Below are positions 17,575 to 25,830 of a DNA stretch of 64,000 bases, one piece after another; position 1 is the first letter of the stretch, and every line of letters starts with the position of its first letter. The position numbers and the translations under genes were made by a program. The stretch is taken from contig NZ_JACAWV010000008.1 in assembly GCF_013390595.1 (NCBI RefSeq), positions 806,001 to 870,000 on the forward strand. Reading direction: 5' to 3'. Under the pieces are notes generated by a model, which was not told the DNA's origin, did not search any database, and saw only the letters and a program-made list of their open reading frames with translations. The stretch comes from Rhizobium sp. RM. Its GTDB lineage: Bacteria > Pseudomonadota > Alphaproteobacteria > Rhizobiales > Rhizobiaceae.

Positions 17575-18040
17575 GTCAGACTACCCTGCCAGACGAACCC
17601 GTTTTACCGCCCCGTTCATTTCGAATCATCGGCGTTTGCCCCGTTTTTGGGCTTGGGAGGAAGCTACCTGCAACCGGCGAACGTGCGATTGCAAAAAGCG
17701 GCGCAATTTAATTCAAATTGTATCTATTCTCCTCGCAGCATTGTGCCGCCAGCCAATTCGTTCGCATTTTAACGACTGATGTTAAGCATAATTGCGACGC
17801 TTGCCATAGAATGTCGGCAAAAGCAGCAGGCGCGTTTGCCTTAAAGGTTAACATGACGGCAAAAATAAAGCGAAATCCGTCGCTTACCCGTCATTAACCA
17901 TGAATTCCAAAGCTTGTTCCGAATGCCCCGTTATGGGACTCGTCGGGCATTTGCGACCGTTTGGCGGCTTTCATTTTATCCATTCCTTAAGCCGCGCTCT
18001 TCTATTGTCGGCACCGTTAGATCCGTCTCAGGGATTCGGT
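17575..18040. other. Regulatory region between DUF5330 gene and divJ
   Basis: No convincing gene. It contains several TTAA words: TTTTAACGACTGATGTTAA near 17770, TTAAAGGTTAA near 17845, and TTAACCAT at 17894-17901. TTAACCAT is a recognised CtrA half-site form in alphaproteobacteria. Promoters for the DUF5330 gene (leftward) and divJ (rightward) are expected here. Confidence 0.45.
17894..17901 (+). promoter_or_regulatory. Possible CtrA site upstream of divJ
   Basis: TTAACCAT matches the CtrA half-site used in Rhizobiales. It overlaps the ATG at 17900, the most upstream possible start of the kinase frame, which is hard to reconcile with translation from that ATG and supports the later GTG start. 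Confidence 0.35.
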
Positions 18041-19591
18041 GTGCTGGTATTGCGTAACATTACAGAAAAAGCGGTCGCATTTGTTGACCATGCTGCAGGC
18101 AGATGGCTCGCCCGCATGGAAGAGGACGCCGAACGGCGTGCCGCAACAGTTGCGCAACTGCGCCGACTGATCGCCTTTGCAGGCGCCAGCCTTCTGGTTG
18201 TTCCCGCTGTCTTTAGCCTGGTGTTCAGACCGGCGCTGGCCATGCCCATTGGTGCTGCTCTGGTCCTGGCGCTGTTTCTTGCTGCCGCTGCCCTGCTGAT
18301 TGCTTTTTCCCATTCGGCACGCGCGCCGTCGGTCGCCTCCAGCAGCGATGAGAGTGATGTCGTTCTGGCTTCGCAGGTACCGGGTCTTCTCATGTTCCTG
18401 AATGAGAACGGTATCGTCGAGCGCGTATCCGGCAGAGACCGAGAAAGCTTTCCTGGCTACCTGCGGGATTGTGCAGGGCAGATTTTCGCCGAACATATTT
18501 ACGTCTCCGACCGCATCCCTTTGATGCAGGCTTTCGATCTGCTTCGGCAGGGCGAGGACAGCGCCAGCGCCGAACTGCGGGTCGAAATCGGATCGAAATC
18601 GCGCAACACGGCGCAGTTCATGCATTTGCGTGCTGAAATGACGGCCGTACGCAATGCGACCGGACGTCTCCGCCGCATCGTCGCGCAGCTTTCGGACGTC
18701 ACTGAGATTGAAGAGCTTCGCTGCGAAGCCGTACGCAAAACGGCGGAAGCCGAATCTGCCAACGACGCCAAATCGCGGTTTCTGGCGGCTGTCAGTCACG
18801 AACTGCGCACGCCACTCAACGCGGTTCTCGGCTTTTCCGATATTCTGGCCGGCGAATATTTCGGCAGGCTGGAGAATGACCGCCAGCGCGAGTATGTCGC
18901 GCTCATCCGTCAGTCCGGCGCGCATCTCCTGTCGGTCGTCAATACCATGCTTGATATGAGCAAGCTGGAAGCTGGCCGCTACGAATTGATGATGGAAGCC
19001 TTCCCAATCGCTGAATCGATCGAATCCTGTGAAGCGATGCTTGGTCTTCAGGCAAAGGAGAAGGGGGTCACGTTGACCACTCGCATCCAGCGCGGTATCG
19101 GCGAGGTTACGGCTGACCAGCGCGCAATTCGTCAGGTTCTGATCAATCTGGCCGGCAACGCCATCAAGTTCACGGATGCCGGTGGTGTCATCTCGATGGA
19201 CGCGGCGCGCGAAGGCGCTATGCTGAAGCTGACAGTCAGTGACACCGGTATCGGTATCGCTGCCGACAAGATAGAATTTCTGGGCCAGCCCTTCATGCAG
19301 GTCCAGAACGAATACACCCGTCGCTATGAAGGCACGGGACTGGGACTTTCGCTGGTCAAGGGATTGGTGGCATTGCATGGCGGTACGTTCGCCATTGCCA
19401 GCAAGCCGGGCGAAGGTACGGTCGTAACGATCATGCTGCCTGCGGATGGCTCCGGTGTCGCAGGTGGAGGTGAAGGCGCCGACGCTGGCCGCATGGTGGA
19501 GTTTCCGCCGCGCATCAGGCAGCTTGGCGACCTTGCCGAAGTTATGAAGAAGGATGTTGAGGATGGCCCCGCGAAAGCGAAAATCGCCTAA
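18041..19591 (+). CDS. divJ: DivJ-type sensor histidine kinase (DivJ/PleC family)
   Basis: A membrane kinase of the DivJ/PleC family that acts on the single-domain regulator DivK in the CtrA cell-cycle pathway. Two helices lie in the first 120 residues ('LIAFAGASLLVVPAVFSLVF' and 'ALVLALFLAAAALLIAF'), then a divergent PAS-like region, the phospho-acceptor box 'FLAAVSHELRTPLNAVLGF', and an ATPase domain with N, G1 (SDTGIGIAADKI) and G2 (GTGLGLSLVKGL) boxes. The downstream gene order (kinase plus peptidoglycan-binding protein) and nearness to ros fit A. tumefaciens DivJ. I use GTG 18041 because CAGGGA precedes it; the frame stays open to ATG 17900, which has no ribosome site. Confidence 0.85.
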   Translation: MLVLRNITEKAVAFVDHAAGRWLARMEEDAERRAATVAQLRRLIAFAGASLLVVPAVFSLVFRPALAMPIGAALVLALFLAAAALLIAFSHSARAPSVASSSDESDVVLASQVPGLLMFLNENGIVERVSGRDRESFPGYLRDCAGQIFAEHIYVSDRIPLMQAFDLLRQGEDSASAELRVEIGSKSRNTAQFMHLRAEMTAVRNATGRLRRIVAQLSDVTEIEELRCEAVRKTAEAESANDAKSRFLAAVSHELRTPLNAVLGFSDILAGEYFGRLENDRQREYVALIRQSGAHLLSVVNTMLDMSKLEAGRYELMMEAFPIAESIESCEAMLGLQAKEKGVTLTTRIQRGIGEVTADQRAIRQVLINLAGNAIKFTDAGGVISMDAAREGAMLKLTVSDTGIGIAADKIEFLGQPFMQVQNEYTRRYEGTGLGLSLVKGLVALHGGTFAIASKPGEGTVVTIMLPADGSGVAGGGEGADAGRMVEFPPRIRQLGDLAEVMKKDVEDGPAKAKIA

Positions 19592-20495
19592 GAAAACAGC
19601 CGCCCAGACTGGGGCAGGCGTTGTTTACTTGGTGGTTTCGGCCATCGGGCGCGAGATCATGCGTCGTCCAAAACTGGTTGGCGGTATAGGCGCGTTTTCT
19701 GTCGTCTTTGGTTTCGTCGCCGCCAATGCACTTTGGTATCAGCCGGGTGTCCATCCCTCGCCATTTCTCAGAACGCGCGATGCAGCCGATCCGAATGGCA
19801 TTGCCGGTTACCGTATGGCGCAAACCCTTGGCACCGAGGGCAACGTAACGACCTTCCGCATTGAACGTCCTGAAGAAACGGCTGCCGCGACACAGCCTGT
19901 CGCTGGGGCAGACCCCGTGCAGCAGCAGGTTCAACAGACAGCCCCAGTTGCTCATCAGCGCCAGCAGATCGTCGCCGACATCCAGGCAGAGTTGAAACGG
20001 CGCGGTCTTTATGACGGCGAGGCAGACGGTTTGATGGGGCCAAGAACGGCCGCCGCCATCATGTTCTTCGAGGAAACCGTCGGTATGGAACAGACCGGCG
20101 AACCGACCAGCCGTGTCTTGTCCGCCTTGAAGATCGATGGTGCGACGGTCGCCGCCATTCCGAAGGACCGCCCCTCTGATAACGTCGCAAGCGGTGGGGT
20201 CGAGGTTGATCCGGTCGCTGCCGCCATTCGCAAGGCGGAGACATCAACGCCCAAAGCCGAACCGGTGTCGTTGACAAGCAAGGCGCCTGCCGGAAAACCG
20301 GTCTCGCGAGAAATGGTCGCAAAGATTCAGCAGGGCCTGGTCAATATCGCTTATGCTGGCGTGAAGGTTGACGGTTTTGCTGGCGAACAGACCCGCATGG
20401 CCATCCGTCAGTTTGAAAAGCATTATCGGCTGCCCGAAACCGGTGAGCCGAGCGAAGCCGTGTTGAAAAAGCTGAAATCCATCGGCGCCTTGTAG
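19563..20495 (+). CDS. Membrane-anchored protein with two peptidoglycan-binding domains
   Basis: A 310-residue protein. After a basic N-terminus (MAPRKRKSPKK) a single membrane helix near residue 50 ('GGIGAFSVVFGFVAANALW') anchors it in the inner membrane. Two peptidoglycan_binding_1 repeats follow: 'IQAELKRRGLYDGEADGLMG' near residue 145, and a second one starting 'AKIQQGLVNIAYAGVKVDGF' near residue 245, joined by a linker rich in P, E and A. It overlaps the end of divJ by 29 bases, so the two genes are translationally coupled. No catalytic domain is visible; a scaffold between kinase, membrane and cell wall is my inference. Confidence 0.85.
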   Translation: MAPRKRKSPKKTAAQTGAGVVYLVVSAIGREIMRRPKLVGGIGAFSVVFGFVAANALWYQPGVHPSPFLRTRDAADPNGIAGYRMAQTLGTEGNVTTFRIERPEETAAATQPVAGADPVQQQVQQTAPVAHQRQQIVADIQAELKRRGLYDGEADGLMGPRTAAAIMFFEETVGMEQTGEPTSRVLSALKIDGATVAAIPKDRPSDNVASGGVEVDPVAAAIRKAETSTPKAEPVSLTSKAPAGKPVSREMVAKIQQGLVNIAYAGVKVDGFAGEQTRMAIRQFEKHYRLPETGEPSEAVLKKLKSIGAL

Positions 20496-20524
20496 GCGTC
20501 GACGGCTGCAAGGGGCTTCGCATC

Positions 20525-20878
20525 ATGCGCCTGAAATCCGAACTATTCGTTTCAGCTCTGGTCCGGCGCGTTTTCTCGTCTGGCGGTTTTGCAGCCGTTG
20601 AGAAAAAAGGTGCGGAGGAAGCGGGGGCCATCTTCATCCGCCAGCGTTTTCGTGACGGTACGGAAAACCTCTATGGCCCCGCACCGCAAAGCTTTGCGGA
20701 AGACGACGAGATCAGGGCTGAGCGACGTTTCGAAACCAGGCTTTCGGGCGCCGACGCGTTGGAAAGCAGTACGTTGCTGGACCGTGAACGTCGTTTTGAC
20801 AGCGACCTGTGGATCGTCGAACTTGAGACCGATGACATTTCCGCACTTCTGACCCTGGTGGATCAACCCAAAAAATAA
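20525..20878 (+). CDS. DUF1491 family protein
   Basis: A 117-residue cytoplasmic protein with the DUF1491 pattern: 'RLKSELFVSALVRRVFSSGG' at the start, 'GAIFIRQRFRDGTENLYGPAPQ' (in two parts, GAIFIRQRF and GTENLYGPAPQ), and the end 'RFDSDLWIVELE'. The family is restricted to alphaproteobacteria and has no known function. It follows the peptidoglycan-binding gene by 29 bases on the same strand and is closed by a hairpin, so divJ, the binding protein and this gene probably form one transcript. Confidence 0.8.
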   Translation: MRLKSELFVSALVRRVFSSGGFAAVEKKGAEEAGAIFIRQRFRDGTENLYGPAPQSFAEDDEIRAERRFETRLSGADALESSTLLDRERRFDSDLWIVELETDDISALLTLVDQPKK

Positions 20879-20897
20879 GGGCGGTCAGACCGCCCTT
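20877..20897. terminator. Hairpin between convergent DUF1491 and DUF2336 genes
   Basis: AAGGGCGGT pairs perfectly with ACCGCCCTT over a three-base loop, overlapping the DUF1491 stop codon. It is symmetrical, lies between convergent genes and has an A run on the left, so it can serve both; the rightward T run is weak. Confidence 0.7.
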
Positions 20898-20902
20898 GAT
20901 CC

Positions 20903-21820
20903 TTAACTTGCCGCCGTCTTGCGCGGGGCAGGGGTGAACTGCCGTTCGCCGCGCTGGCTATGGGTGTAACTGTCTGCCCGTCGCCAGTTTTCAACGCGCT
21001 CTTCGCACTCCACGATATCAAGGCGGTCGATCAGCGCTTCCGCACGGCTCATGTCGCCTTCAGCGGCAGCAAGGTGCGGATAGAAGCATTGCAGCACAAA
21101 GGCTGCCTCGGAAAACTCCATACCAAGACCCGTCAGCGTCGTGGCAAGCTGGCTTCCGGAGATGTCGAGCATGATGCGTTCGGAAAGCCAGTAGCTGGAA
21201 GACAGTGAATCCGCCAGCGCAATGGCAAACTGACGCGCATCGCGTTCACGGGCAAAACGGATGAGCAGCGCTTCTTGCACCTCGGTCAGTCGGCGCAGAC
21301 CAAGAACATCGTGTTCCGGCCGGTTGAGATGGCGTGCCATGTCCCGGATCTGCCGACGCATTTGCTCTTCCAGATCGGAAACCACCTGCTTCTCGATATC
21401 GGCTTCAGTCACGGTCGTGGCCGGTTCCTCCGCAGGCAACGTGTTGTCGCTGGTCTGCCGCGTGACATCGCGTGTATGGCGCAGGCCAACCAGTGCATCG
21501 ATCACCGTCGGTGAAAGATCGTCGCGACGTACGATGGCACGCGCATGCGCTGCCCCTTGCGTGCGGGCAATGGTAATCAGCGTATCGTCGTCAAGGCATT
21601 TCGACGAAATGAGGAAAGGCGCAGCAAGCGCAATCGGCTGGCTGGCAATGAAGAAAGCGACAGCCGATGGTATCATCGGATGCTGGGAGAGGGCGGCAAT
21701 CGCTTCCCGTTTCGCCTCATCGGTAGAGGCGTTGAAAAGCGGCATGAAGAGTTCGGCAAACTGCCGCAGATCGGATTTAGACGGACGAGCTACGCCTTCA
21801 AAATTCGTCACGGTGGCCAT
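20903..21820 (-). CDS. DUF2336 domain protein
   Basis: A 305-residue helical, HEAT-like cytoplasmic protein with the DUF2336 signature: 'RQFAELFMPLFNASTDEAK' at the start, 'SQHPMIPSAVAFFIASQPI', and 'AIVRRDDLSPTVIDALV' in the first half. DUF2336 proteins are alphaproteobacterial, often present in several copies per genome, and no activity is established. ATG 21820 opens MATVTNFEG; further starts upstream exist but would place the ribosome-binding sequence inside the gene. It transcribes away from a shared regulatory region with a CtrA-type box. Confidence 0.8.
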   Translation of the reverse strand: MATVTNFEGVARPSKSDLRQFAELFMPLFNASTDEAKREAIAALSQHPMIPSAVAFFIASQPIALAAPFLISSKCLDDDTLITIARTQGAAHARAIVRRDDLSPTVIDALVGLRHTRDVTRQTSDNTLPAEEPATTVTEADIEKQVVSDLEEQMRRQIRDMARHLNRPEHDVLGLRRLTEVQEALLIRFARERDARQFAIALADSLSSSYWLSERIMLDISGSQLATTLTGLGMEFSEAAFVLQCFYPHLAAAEGDMSRAEALIDRLDIVECEERVENWRRADSYTHSQRGERQFTPAPRKTAAS

Positions 21821-22296
21821 CAGCACCACATCTTTCTTCCTCACGGCTCTTGGCCTCTCAAGTTCTCGAAACCGGTCGGTCAACGCACTACCCAACAAAA
21901 ACGCGAACACAATATCCGTTCAAGTTAGAGCAAATCCGTTGACGTCCTGTTAACTATGGAGGGGAGCAAGAGATGTTTGATGCTTATCAACAACGAAATT
22001 TTAAGGCTGCTGAATTGCCGGAAATCGTGGAACTTTGCTGGATTTGCAGGGTTTCCAACGGGTGAAATGCGGCTGAGATGAAACGACTGGTCGTAAATTA
22101 AGGTTAACGGATCATTAACCTGTCCGTGTTTGTAATTTCATGGGCAATATTAGGATTCCATGTTATCCTCGACGCCGGAATAAAAAGCCCGAATGGCATG
22201 CGCTGATATGTGAATGGTGATGAAATTCCCGATGCAAGACGAGGCTTGCGCGGTTCCCAGTAGCAACAACAATCATGTCCCGAAGAGGAGATGAGC
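21821..22296. other. Regulatory region between DUF2336 gene and a small gene
   Basis: No larger gene is seen in these 476 bases. The region holds a full CtrA-type box at 22104-22118 inside a wider inverted repeat (AGGTTAA ... TTAACCT), a second TTAAC near 21950, and a strong ribosome site (GAGGAG) at its right end for the small gene. Confidence 0.55.
22104..22118. promoter_or_regulatory. CtrA-type box TTAA-N7-TTAA
   Basis: TTAA-CGGATCA-TTAA is an exact match to the CtrA consensus TTAA-N7-TTAA and is followed by CC, giving a longer palindrome AGGTTAA/TTAACCT at 22101-22121. It is about 180 bases before the small gene and about 285 bases before the DUF2336 start, so either or both could be targets. 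Confidence 0.55.
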
Positions 22297-22485
22297 ATGG
22301 CAGAGATTATTCCGCTGGACGAAGCCCGTCGAAGTTCACGTTCCGGCGCAGACGCAGGGGCGCGGGGAATCGGTCCGGCAAAAGTGTTGCTGTTTACCGG
22401 CGTGCACTATGAAAAGCGCGATACGCATCCGAAGAAAGCAGCGCGTAAAAGCAAGTCAAACACCGAAACCGCGCTCAAATCCTGA
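22297..22485 (+). CDS. Small protein of unknown function
   Basis: A 62-residue basic protein, MAEIIPLDEARRSSRSG at the start, a middle 'VLLFTGVHYEKRDTHPKK' and a lysine-rich end. No membrane segment or signal peptide. I do not recognise a family. GAGGAG lies six bases before ATG 22297, one of the best ribosome sites in the window, and an ATG two codons earlier would be too close to it. This, together with the CtrA box upstream, makes it a credible gene rather than chance. Confidence 0.7.
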   Translation: MAEIIPLDEARRSSRSGADAGARGIGPAKVLLFTGVHYEKRDTHPKKAARKSKSNTETALKS

Positions 22486-22503
22486 TCGCATCTCTTATCG
22501 GCG

Positions 22504-23052
22504 TCACTTCCACGGCGTCGGCTGGCATTTTGCCTCGTTCAAAAAGCGTTCCGCTTCTTCCCCAAAGCTCGGCTGCGGCACCATCGTCCGCAACACCACA
22601 TAGCCCTCGGTTTGATCCGCTTCCACCAGAATGGCCTGTGACAACGCTGGCGGTTGCGCCTTGCGGATGGCTGCGATCTGGACCGCATCGGCAACAAGAA
22701 TGTCCATGACGCCACCCGCTGACGTACGGTCGTTCATGCTGAAAACCTCATTGGAAGCCTTATCGTAAACAGCGACCGACCAGAAAGGCACAGCGCCGAT
22801 GGCGGTGAGCCGCACTGGTTTTTCTTCGATGTCGAAGGTGCATACCGCGACCCGCATGAAGGGATCACCGCTGCCTAGCGAAGGCTTTTCCACCGTCTCT
22901 TCCAGGAGATGAAAATCATGAAGCTTGCCCTCGGCCACCGCGCGTGTATTGGCATCGCGGTTGGAAAAGTGCGGGATCGACAGCAGGATGACGAGGTGCA
23001 GCGCCGCTGCTCCCACCAGACCGGTCACAATGGCAAGCAGGAACCTAAGCAT
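22504..23052 (-). CDS. DUF1254-like membrane-anchored protein
   Basis: A 182-residue protein with one N-terminal membrane helix ('MLRFLLAIVTGLVGAAALH') and an extracytoplasmic domain with 'RVAVCTFDIEEKPVRLTA', 'IGAVPFWSVAVYDKASNEVF' and 'ADQTEGYVVLRTMVP'. This is the pattern of the DUF1254 proteins that occur beside DUF1214 proteins in Rhizobiales. Function unknown. Its ATG lies eight bases inside the end of the DUF1214 gene, so the pair is translationally coupled and probably acts together. Confidence 0.75.
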   Translation of the reverse strand: MLRFLLAIVTGLVGAAALHLVILLSIPHFSNRDANTRAVAEGKLHDFHLLEETVEKPSLGSGDPFMRVAVCTFDIEEKPVRLTAIGAVPFWSVAVYDKASNEVFSMNDRTSAGGVMDILVADAVQIAAIRKAQPPALSQAILVEADQTEGYVVLRTMVPQPSFGEEAERFLNEAKCQPTPWK

Positions 23053-23632
23053 TGCCGCACTCCAGCTTGCGGATTTCTGGCATCGAGATATCGATAAGCC
23101 CCGAGCTTCCGGCAACAGGCGTGTCGAGCAGTGTCATCACCAGTTTGAAGGTCTGGCCTTGCGGCACCGAAAGCCAGTTATAGGTCTGAGCCGTTGCAGC
23201 GATTGCGACATCAATCCCGCCCTCAGGCTCACGCAACAGCGTGCGGGAGTTGAGCGCGAACGGCCGACCGGACGCATCCGCAAGTACGTTACCCTGTTGG
23301 TCCGCCGCATAAAGCGTCCAGAAGCGCGAGGGTGGAACGGTGCCAGCCAGACGGTAGCGGCACTCACCTGTCAGGCGTTGACCTTCGCTGTCGACCGAAG
23401 CGGTAAAGCTTAGCCCCTCGGCAGTGCCGTACAGCAACTTGCCTGCATCGGCGCGATGCGATTTGGCATAGGGGTCGGCCTCGATCGTCTGTGCTTCGGG
23501 GAACGCATCCCATGGGCCGATGCGGATCGAACCGAACCCGGAGGTGGCTTCGAGCGCAACCAGCGTTGACGCGATGCCGCCGCCGAAAGCGATCAGAAGG
23601 GCGATACCGACGAGGAATGGAACTCGAAACAC
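23045..23632 (-). CDS. DUF1214 domain protein, membrane anchored
   Basis: A 195-residue protein with an N-terminal helix ('VPFLVGIALLIAFGGGIAS') and a DUF1214 domain: 'SVDSEGQRLTGECRYRLAG', 'PPSRFWTLYAADQQGNVLAD', 'YNWLSVPQGQTFKLVMTLLD'. In longer proteins DUF1254 and DUF1214 are fused; here they are two adjacent anchored proteins. GTG 23632 follows CAGGAAGACAGC and starts the hydrophobic helix correctly; the open frame further upstream runs into the neighbouring peptidase promoter. Function unknown. Confidence 0.8.
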   Translation of the reverse strand: MFRVPFLVGIALLIAFGGGIASTLVALEATSGFGSIRIGPWDAFPEAQTIEADPYAKSHRADAGKLLYGTAEGLSFTASVDSEGQRLTGECRYRLAGTVPPSRFWTLYAADQQGNVLADASGRPFALNSRTLLREPEGGIDVAIAATAQTYNWLSVPQGQTFKLVMTLLDTPVAGSSGLIDISMPEIRKLECGNA

Positions 23633-23738
23633 GCTGTCTTCCTGTTTTTGAACAGGTCGAGGGTTATCACTGATTCCCCCTTTGGAAAATGCCGGGGCTT
23701 GTCTAGTCTCAGTAAAAATCAACGGAAACGGGAACTTC

Positions 23739-25130
23739 ATGATGACGCGACAGGCCGCAATCGACCACGCAACCGCCTATTTTGATGAGGGCGGCTTCGT
23801 CCGGGACCTCGCCCGGCGGGTTGGCTTGCGCACGGAAAGCCAGAACGAGGCGAGCGCCGACGCCCTGTCGCTCTATCTCGAAGCCGAAATGAAGCCCGCT
23901 TTCACCGACATGGGATTTACCAGCGAAATTGTCATCGATCCTGCCTCCGGTCTGCCATTTCTGATGGCTGAGCGTTTCGAGGGAAAGAGTTTGCCGACAG
24001 TGCTGGGTTACGGCCATGGCGATGTTGTGCGCGGTCTGGATGAAGGCTGGGCAGACGGGCTTTCACCGTGGCGCATGACCGAGCTGAACGGCAAGTGGTA
24101 CGGCCGCGGCACGGCCGATAACAAGGGGCAACATTCCATCAATATGGCGGCGCTCAAAGCTGTCATTGAGACGCGTGGAAAGCTGGGCTTCAATGCCAAA
24201 TATTTGATCGAAATGGGGGAGGAACGCGGCTCGCCGGGGCTCAGGGAAGTCTGCCGCGACCATGGTGAGCGGCTGAAGGCCGATCTTCTGATTGCTTCCG
24301 ACGGGCCGCGATTGAACGCGGAGCGGCCGACCGTGTTTCTCGGTGCGCGTGGCGGTATCACGTTCGACCTGGTGATCGAAGCCCGAGAGGGCGGACATCA
24401 TTCCGGCAACTGGGGAGGGGCGCTTTCCAATCCGGGCGTGCAACTTGCCCATGCCATCGCGAGCCTTGTTGGCCCGACCGGGCAGATCCGCGTGCCGGAA
24501 CTGGTGCCAGACGCCTTGCCGCAAGCGGTGCGTGATGCTCTGGCCGATTGTGAAATCGACGGCGGGCCAGACGGACCCGCGATTGACGCGGATTGGGGAG
24601 AGCCCGGTCTTTCCACGGCAGAGCGGGTTTTCGGCTGGTGTGCACTGGAAGTGCTGGCTTTCGAGACTGGTAATCCGCGTTCGCCCGTCAACGCAATCCC
24701 GCCGCGGGCATGGGCGCGACTGCAGCTGCGTTTCGTTGTCGGCATCGATCCGGAAGCTGTCGTCCCCGCCGTGCGCCGGCATCTCGATCGACAGGGGTTT
24801 CCCATGGTGAAGATCGTTGCTGCAGGTGACGAGATTTTCCGTGCAACCCGGCTCGACCCGAATGATCCGTGGGTCGGTTGGGCGGTGGACTCCATCGCAT
24901 TGAGTTCAGGCAAGAGGCCCGCGTTGCTGCCCAACCTTGGCGGCTCCCTGCCAAATGACATCTTCGCCGATATCCTCAAGCTGCGGACCATATGGGTTCC
25001 CCACTCCTATCCCGGTTGTTCGCAGCATGCACCGAACGAACATCTCCCGAAGCAGATTGCCCGAGAAGGACTGGCAATCATGGCGGGGCTCTACTGGGAC
25101 CTGGGCGAGGCCGATGTCCCCGACCTTTAA
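23739..25130 (+). CDS. M20 family metallopeptidase
   Basis: A 463-residue zinc exopeptidase of the M20 family (ArgE/DapE/carnosinase type). Metal ligands and catalytic residues are visible: 'GYGHGDVV' (His), 'YGRGTADNKGQH' (bridging Asp), 'EMGEERGSPG' (catalytic Glu pair), and 'GCSQHAPNEH' (C-terminal His). The dimerisation domain contains 'EGGHHSGNWGGALSNP'. It should cleave a dipeptide or acyl-amino acid in the cytoplasm; the length and the GGHHSGNWGG motif resemble the CNDP dipeptidase-like subgroup. CGGGAAC precedes ATG 23739; the next codon is also ATG. It overlaps the convergent lysE stop by four bases. Confidence 0.9.
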   Translation: MMTRQAAIDHATAYFDEGGFVRDLARRVGLRTESQNEASADALSLYLEAEMKPAFTDMGFTSEIVIDPASGLPFLMAERFEGKSLPTVLGYGHGDVVRGLDEGWADGLSPWRMTELNGKWYGRGTADNKGQHSINMAALKAVIETRGKLGFNAKYLIEMGEERGSPGLREVCRDHGERLKADLLIASDGPRLNAERPTVFLGARGGITFDLVIEAREGGHHSGNWGGALSNPGVQLAHAIASLVGPTGQIRVPELVPDALPQAVRDALADCEIDGGPDGPAIDADWGEPGLSTAERVFGWCALEVLAFETGNPRSPVNAIPPRAWARLQLRFVVGIDPEAVVPAVRRHLDRQGFPMVKIVAAGDEIFRATRLDPNDPWVGWAVDSIALSSGKRPALLPNLGGSLPNDIFADILKLRTIWVPHSYPGCSQHAPNEHLPKQIAREGLAIMAGLYWDLGEADVPDL

Positions 25131-25735
25131 GCGCCCTTGAGGAGCGTGAAGGCGATGATCCACATGGTGACGGCAATCAGCCCTTCGAGAATTCGCCAGG
25201 CGGCGGGTTTTTCGAACAGGGGCCGCAGCCACCGTGCGCCGTAACCGAGCGAGAAGAAAAACACGAGCGAGCCGGTCGCCGCGCCGGCTGCGAAGGTTTT
25301 TTCCAAGCCGGGAAACTGTGTCGATAGCGAACCGAGCAGGACTACGGTGTCGAGATAGACATGCGGGTTGAGGAAGGTGAGCGCCAGACAGATGGCGAGT
25401 GTCTGCCACAGGCTGACCTCTTTACGCTCCGCAACGGAGAGCGCTCCGGACGAGCGGAATGCTGAATGGAGGCTTTTTGCGCCGTACCAGATGAGGAAGG
25501 CGGCACCCGCATACCGCATTATCGGATCGAGCGCCGGCATTACGGCGCTGATCTGCCGAAACCCGGTGACCCCGACAATAATCAGCAGGGCATCCGATAA
25601 GGCGCAGGTCAGGCAGACAGCAAAGACGTGCGAGCGCATCAGCCCCTGTTTCAGAACAAAGGCGTTCTGTGCGCCGATGGCGACGATCAGGCTGAGGCCC
25701 ATCATCAGGCCGGTGAAGAAAACCTGTAAATCCAC
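25127..25735 (-). CDS. lysE: LysE/ArgO family amino-acid exporter
   Basis: A 202-residue membrane exporter of the LysE superfamily with five to six helices. 'LSLIVAIGAQNAFVLKQGL' is the hallmark of true LysE/ArgO members, and 'ALTFLNPHVYLDTVVLLG' is the second conserved block. They export lysine or arginine when intracellular levels rise. GTG 25735 follows GAGGGG; a TTG six codons earlier has nothing upstream. The divergent LysG/ArgP-type regulator starts 95 bases away, the same arrangement as lysE-lysG in Corynebacterium. Confidence 0.92.
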   Translation of the reverse strand: MDLQVFFTGLMMGLSLIVAIGAQNAFVLKQGLMRSHVFAVCLTCALSDALLIIVGVTGFRQISAVMPALDPIMRYAGAAFLIWYGAKSLHSAFRSSGALSVAERKEVSLWQTLAICLALTFLNPHVYLDTVVLLGSLSTQFPGLEKTFAAGAATGSLVFFFSLGYGARWLRPLFEKPAAWRILEGLIAVTMWIIAFTLLKGA

Positions 25736-25789
25736 GCGTTGGTAGCCCCTCAACAGAAAACGAAGCCTTGGATAATTGTTTGGCCTGCA

Positions 25790-25821
25790 TTAATCCAGTT
25801 AAACAAGTTTATCCGGATTAA
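25790..25821. promoter_or_regulatory. Inverted repeat in the lysE-lysG intergenic region
   Basis: TTAATCC (25790-25796) and GGATTAA (25815-25821) form a perfect inverted repeat with an 18-base gap, between the divergent exporter and regulator genes. The position suits a LysG/ArgP operator acting on lysE and possibly on lysG itself. Confidence 0.5.
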
Positions 25822-25830
25822 GGAAAACTA

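Noticed and set aside
18017-19378. 453-codon minus-strand frame antisense to divJ
   Set aside because: Shadow frame of the kinase; no domain.
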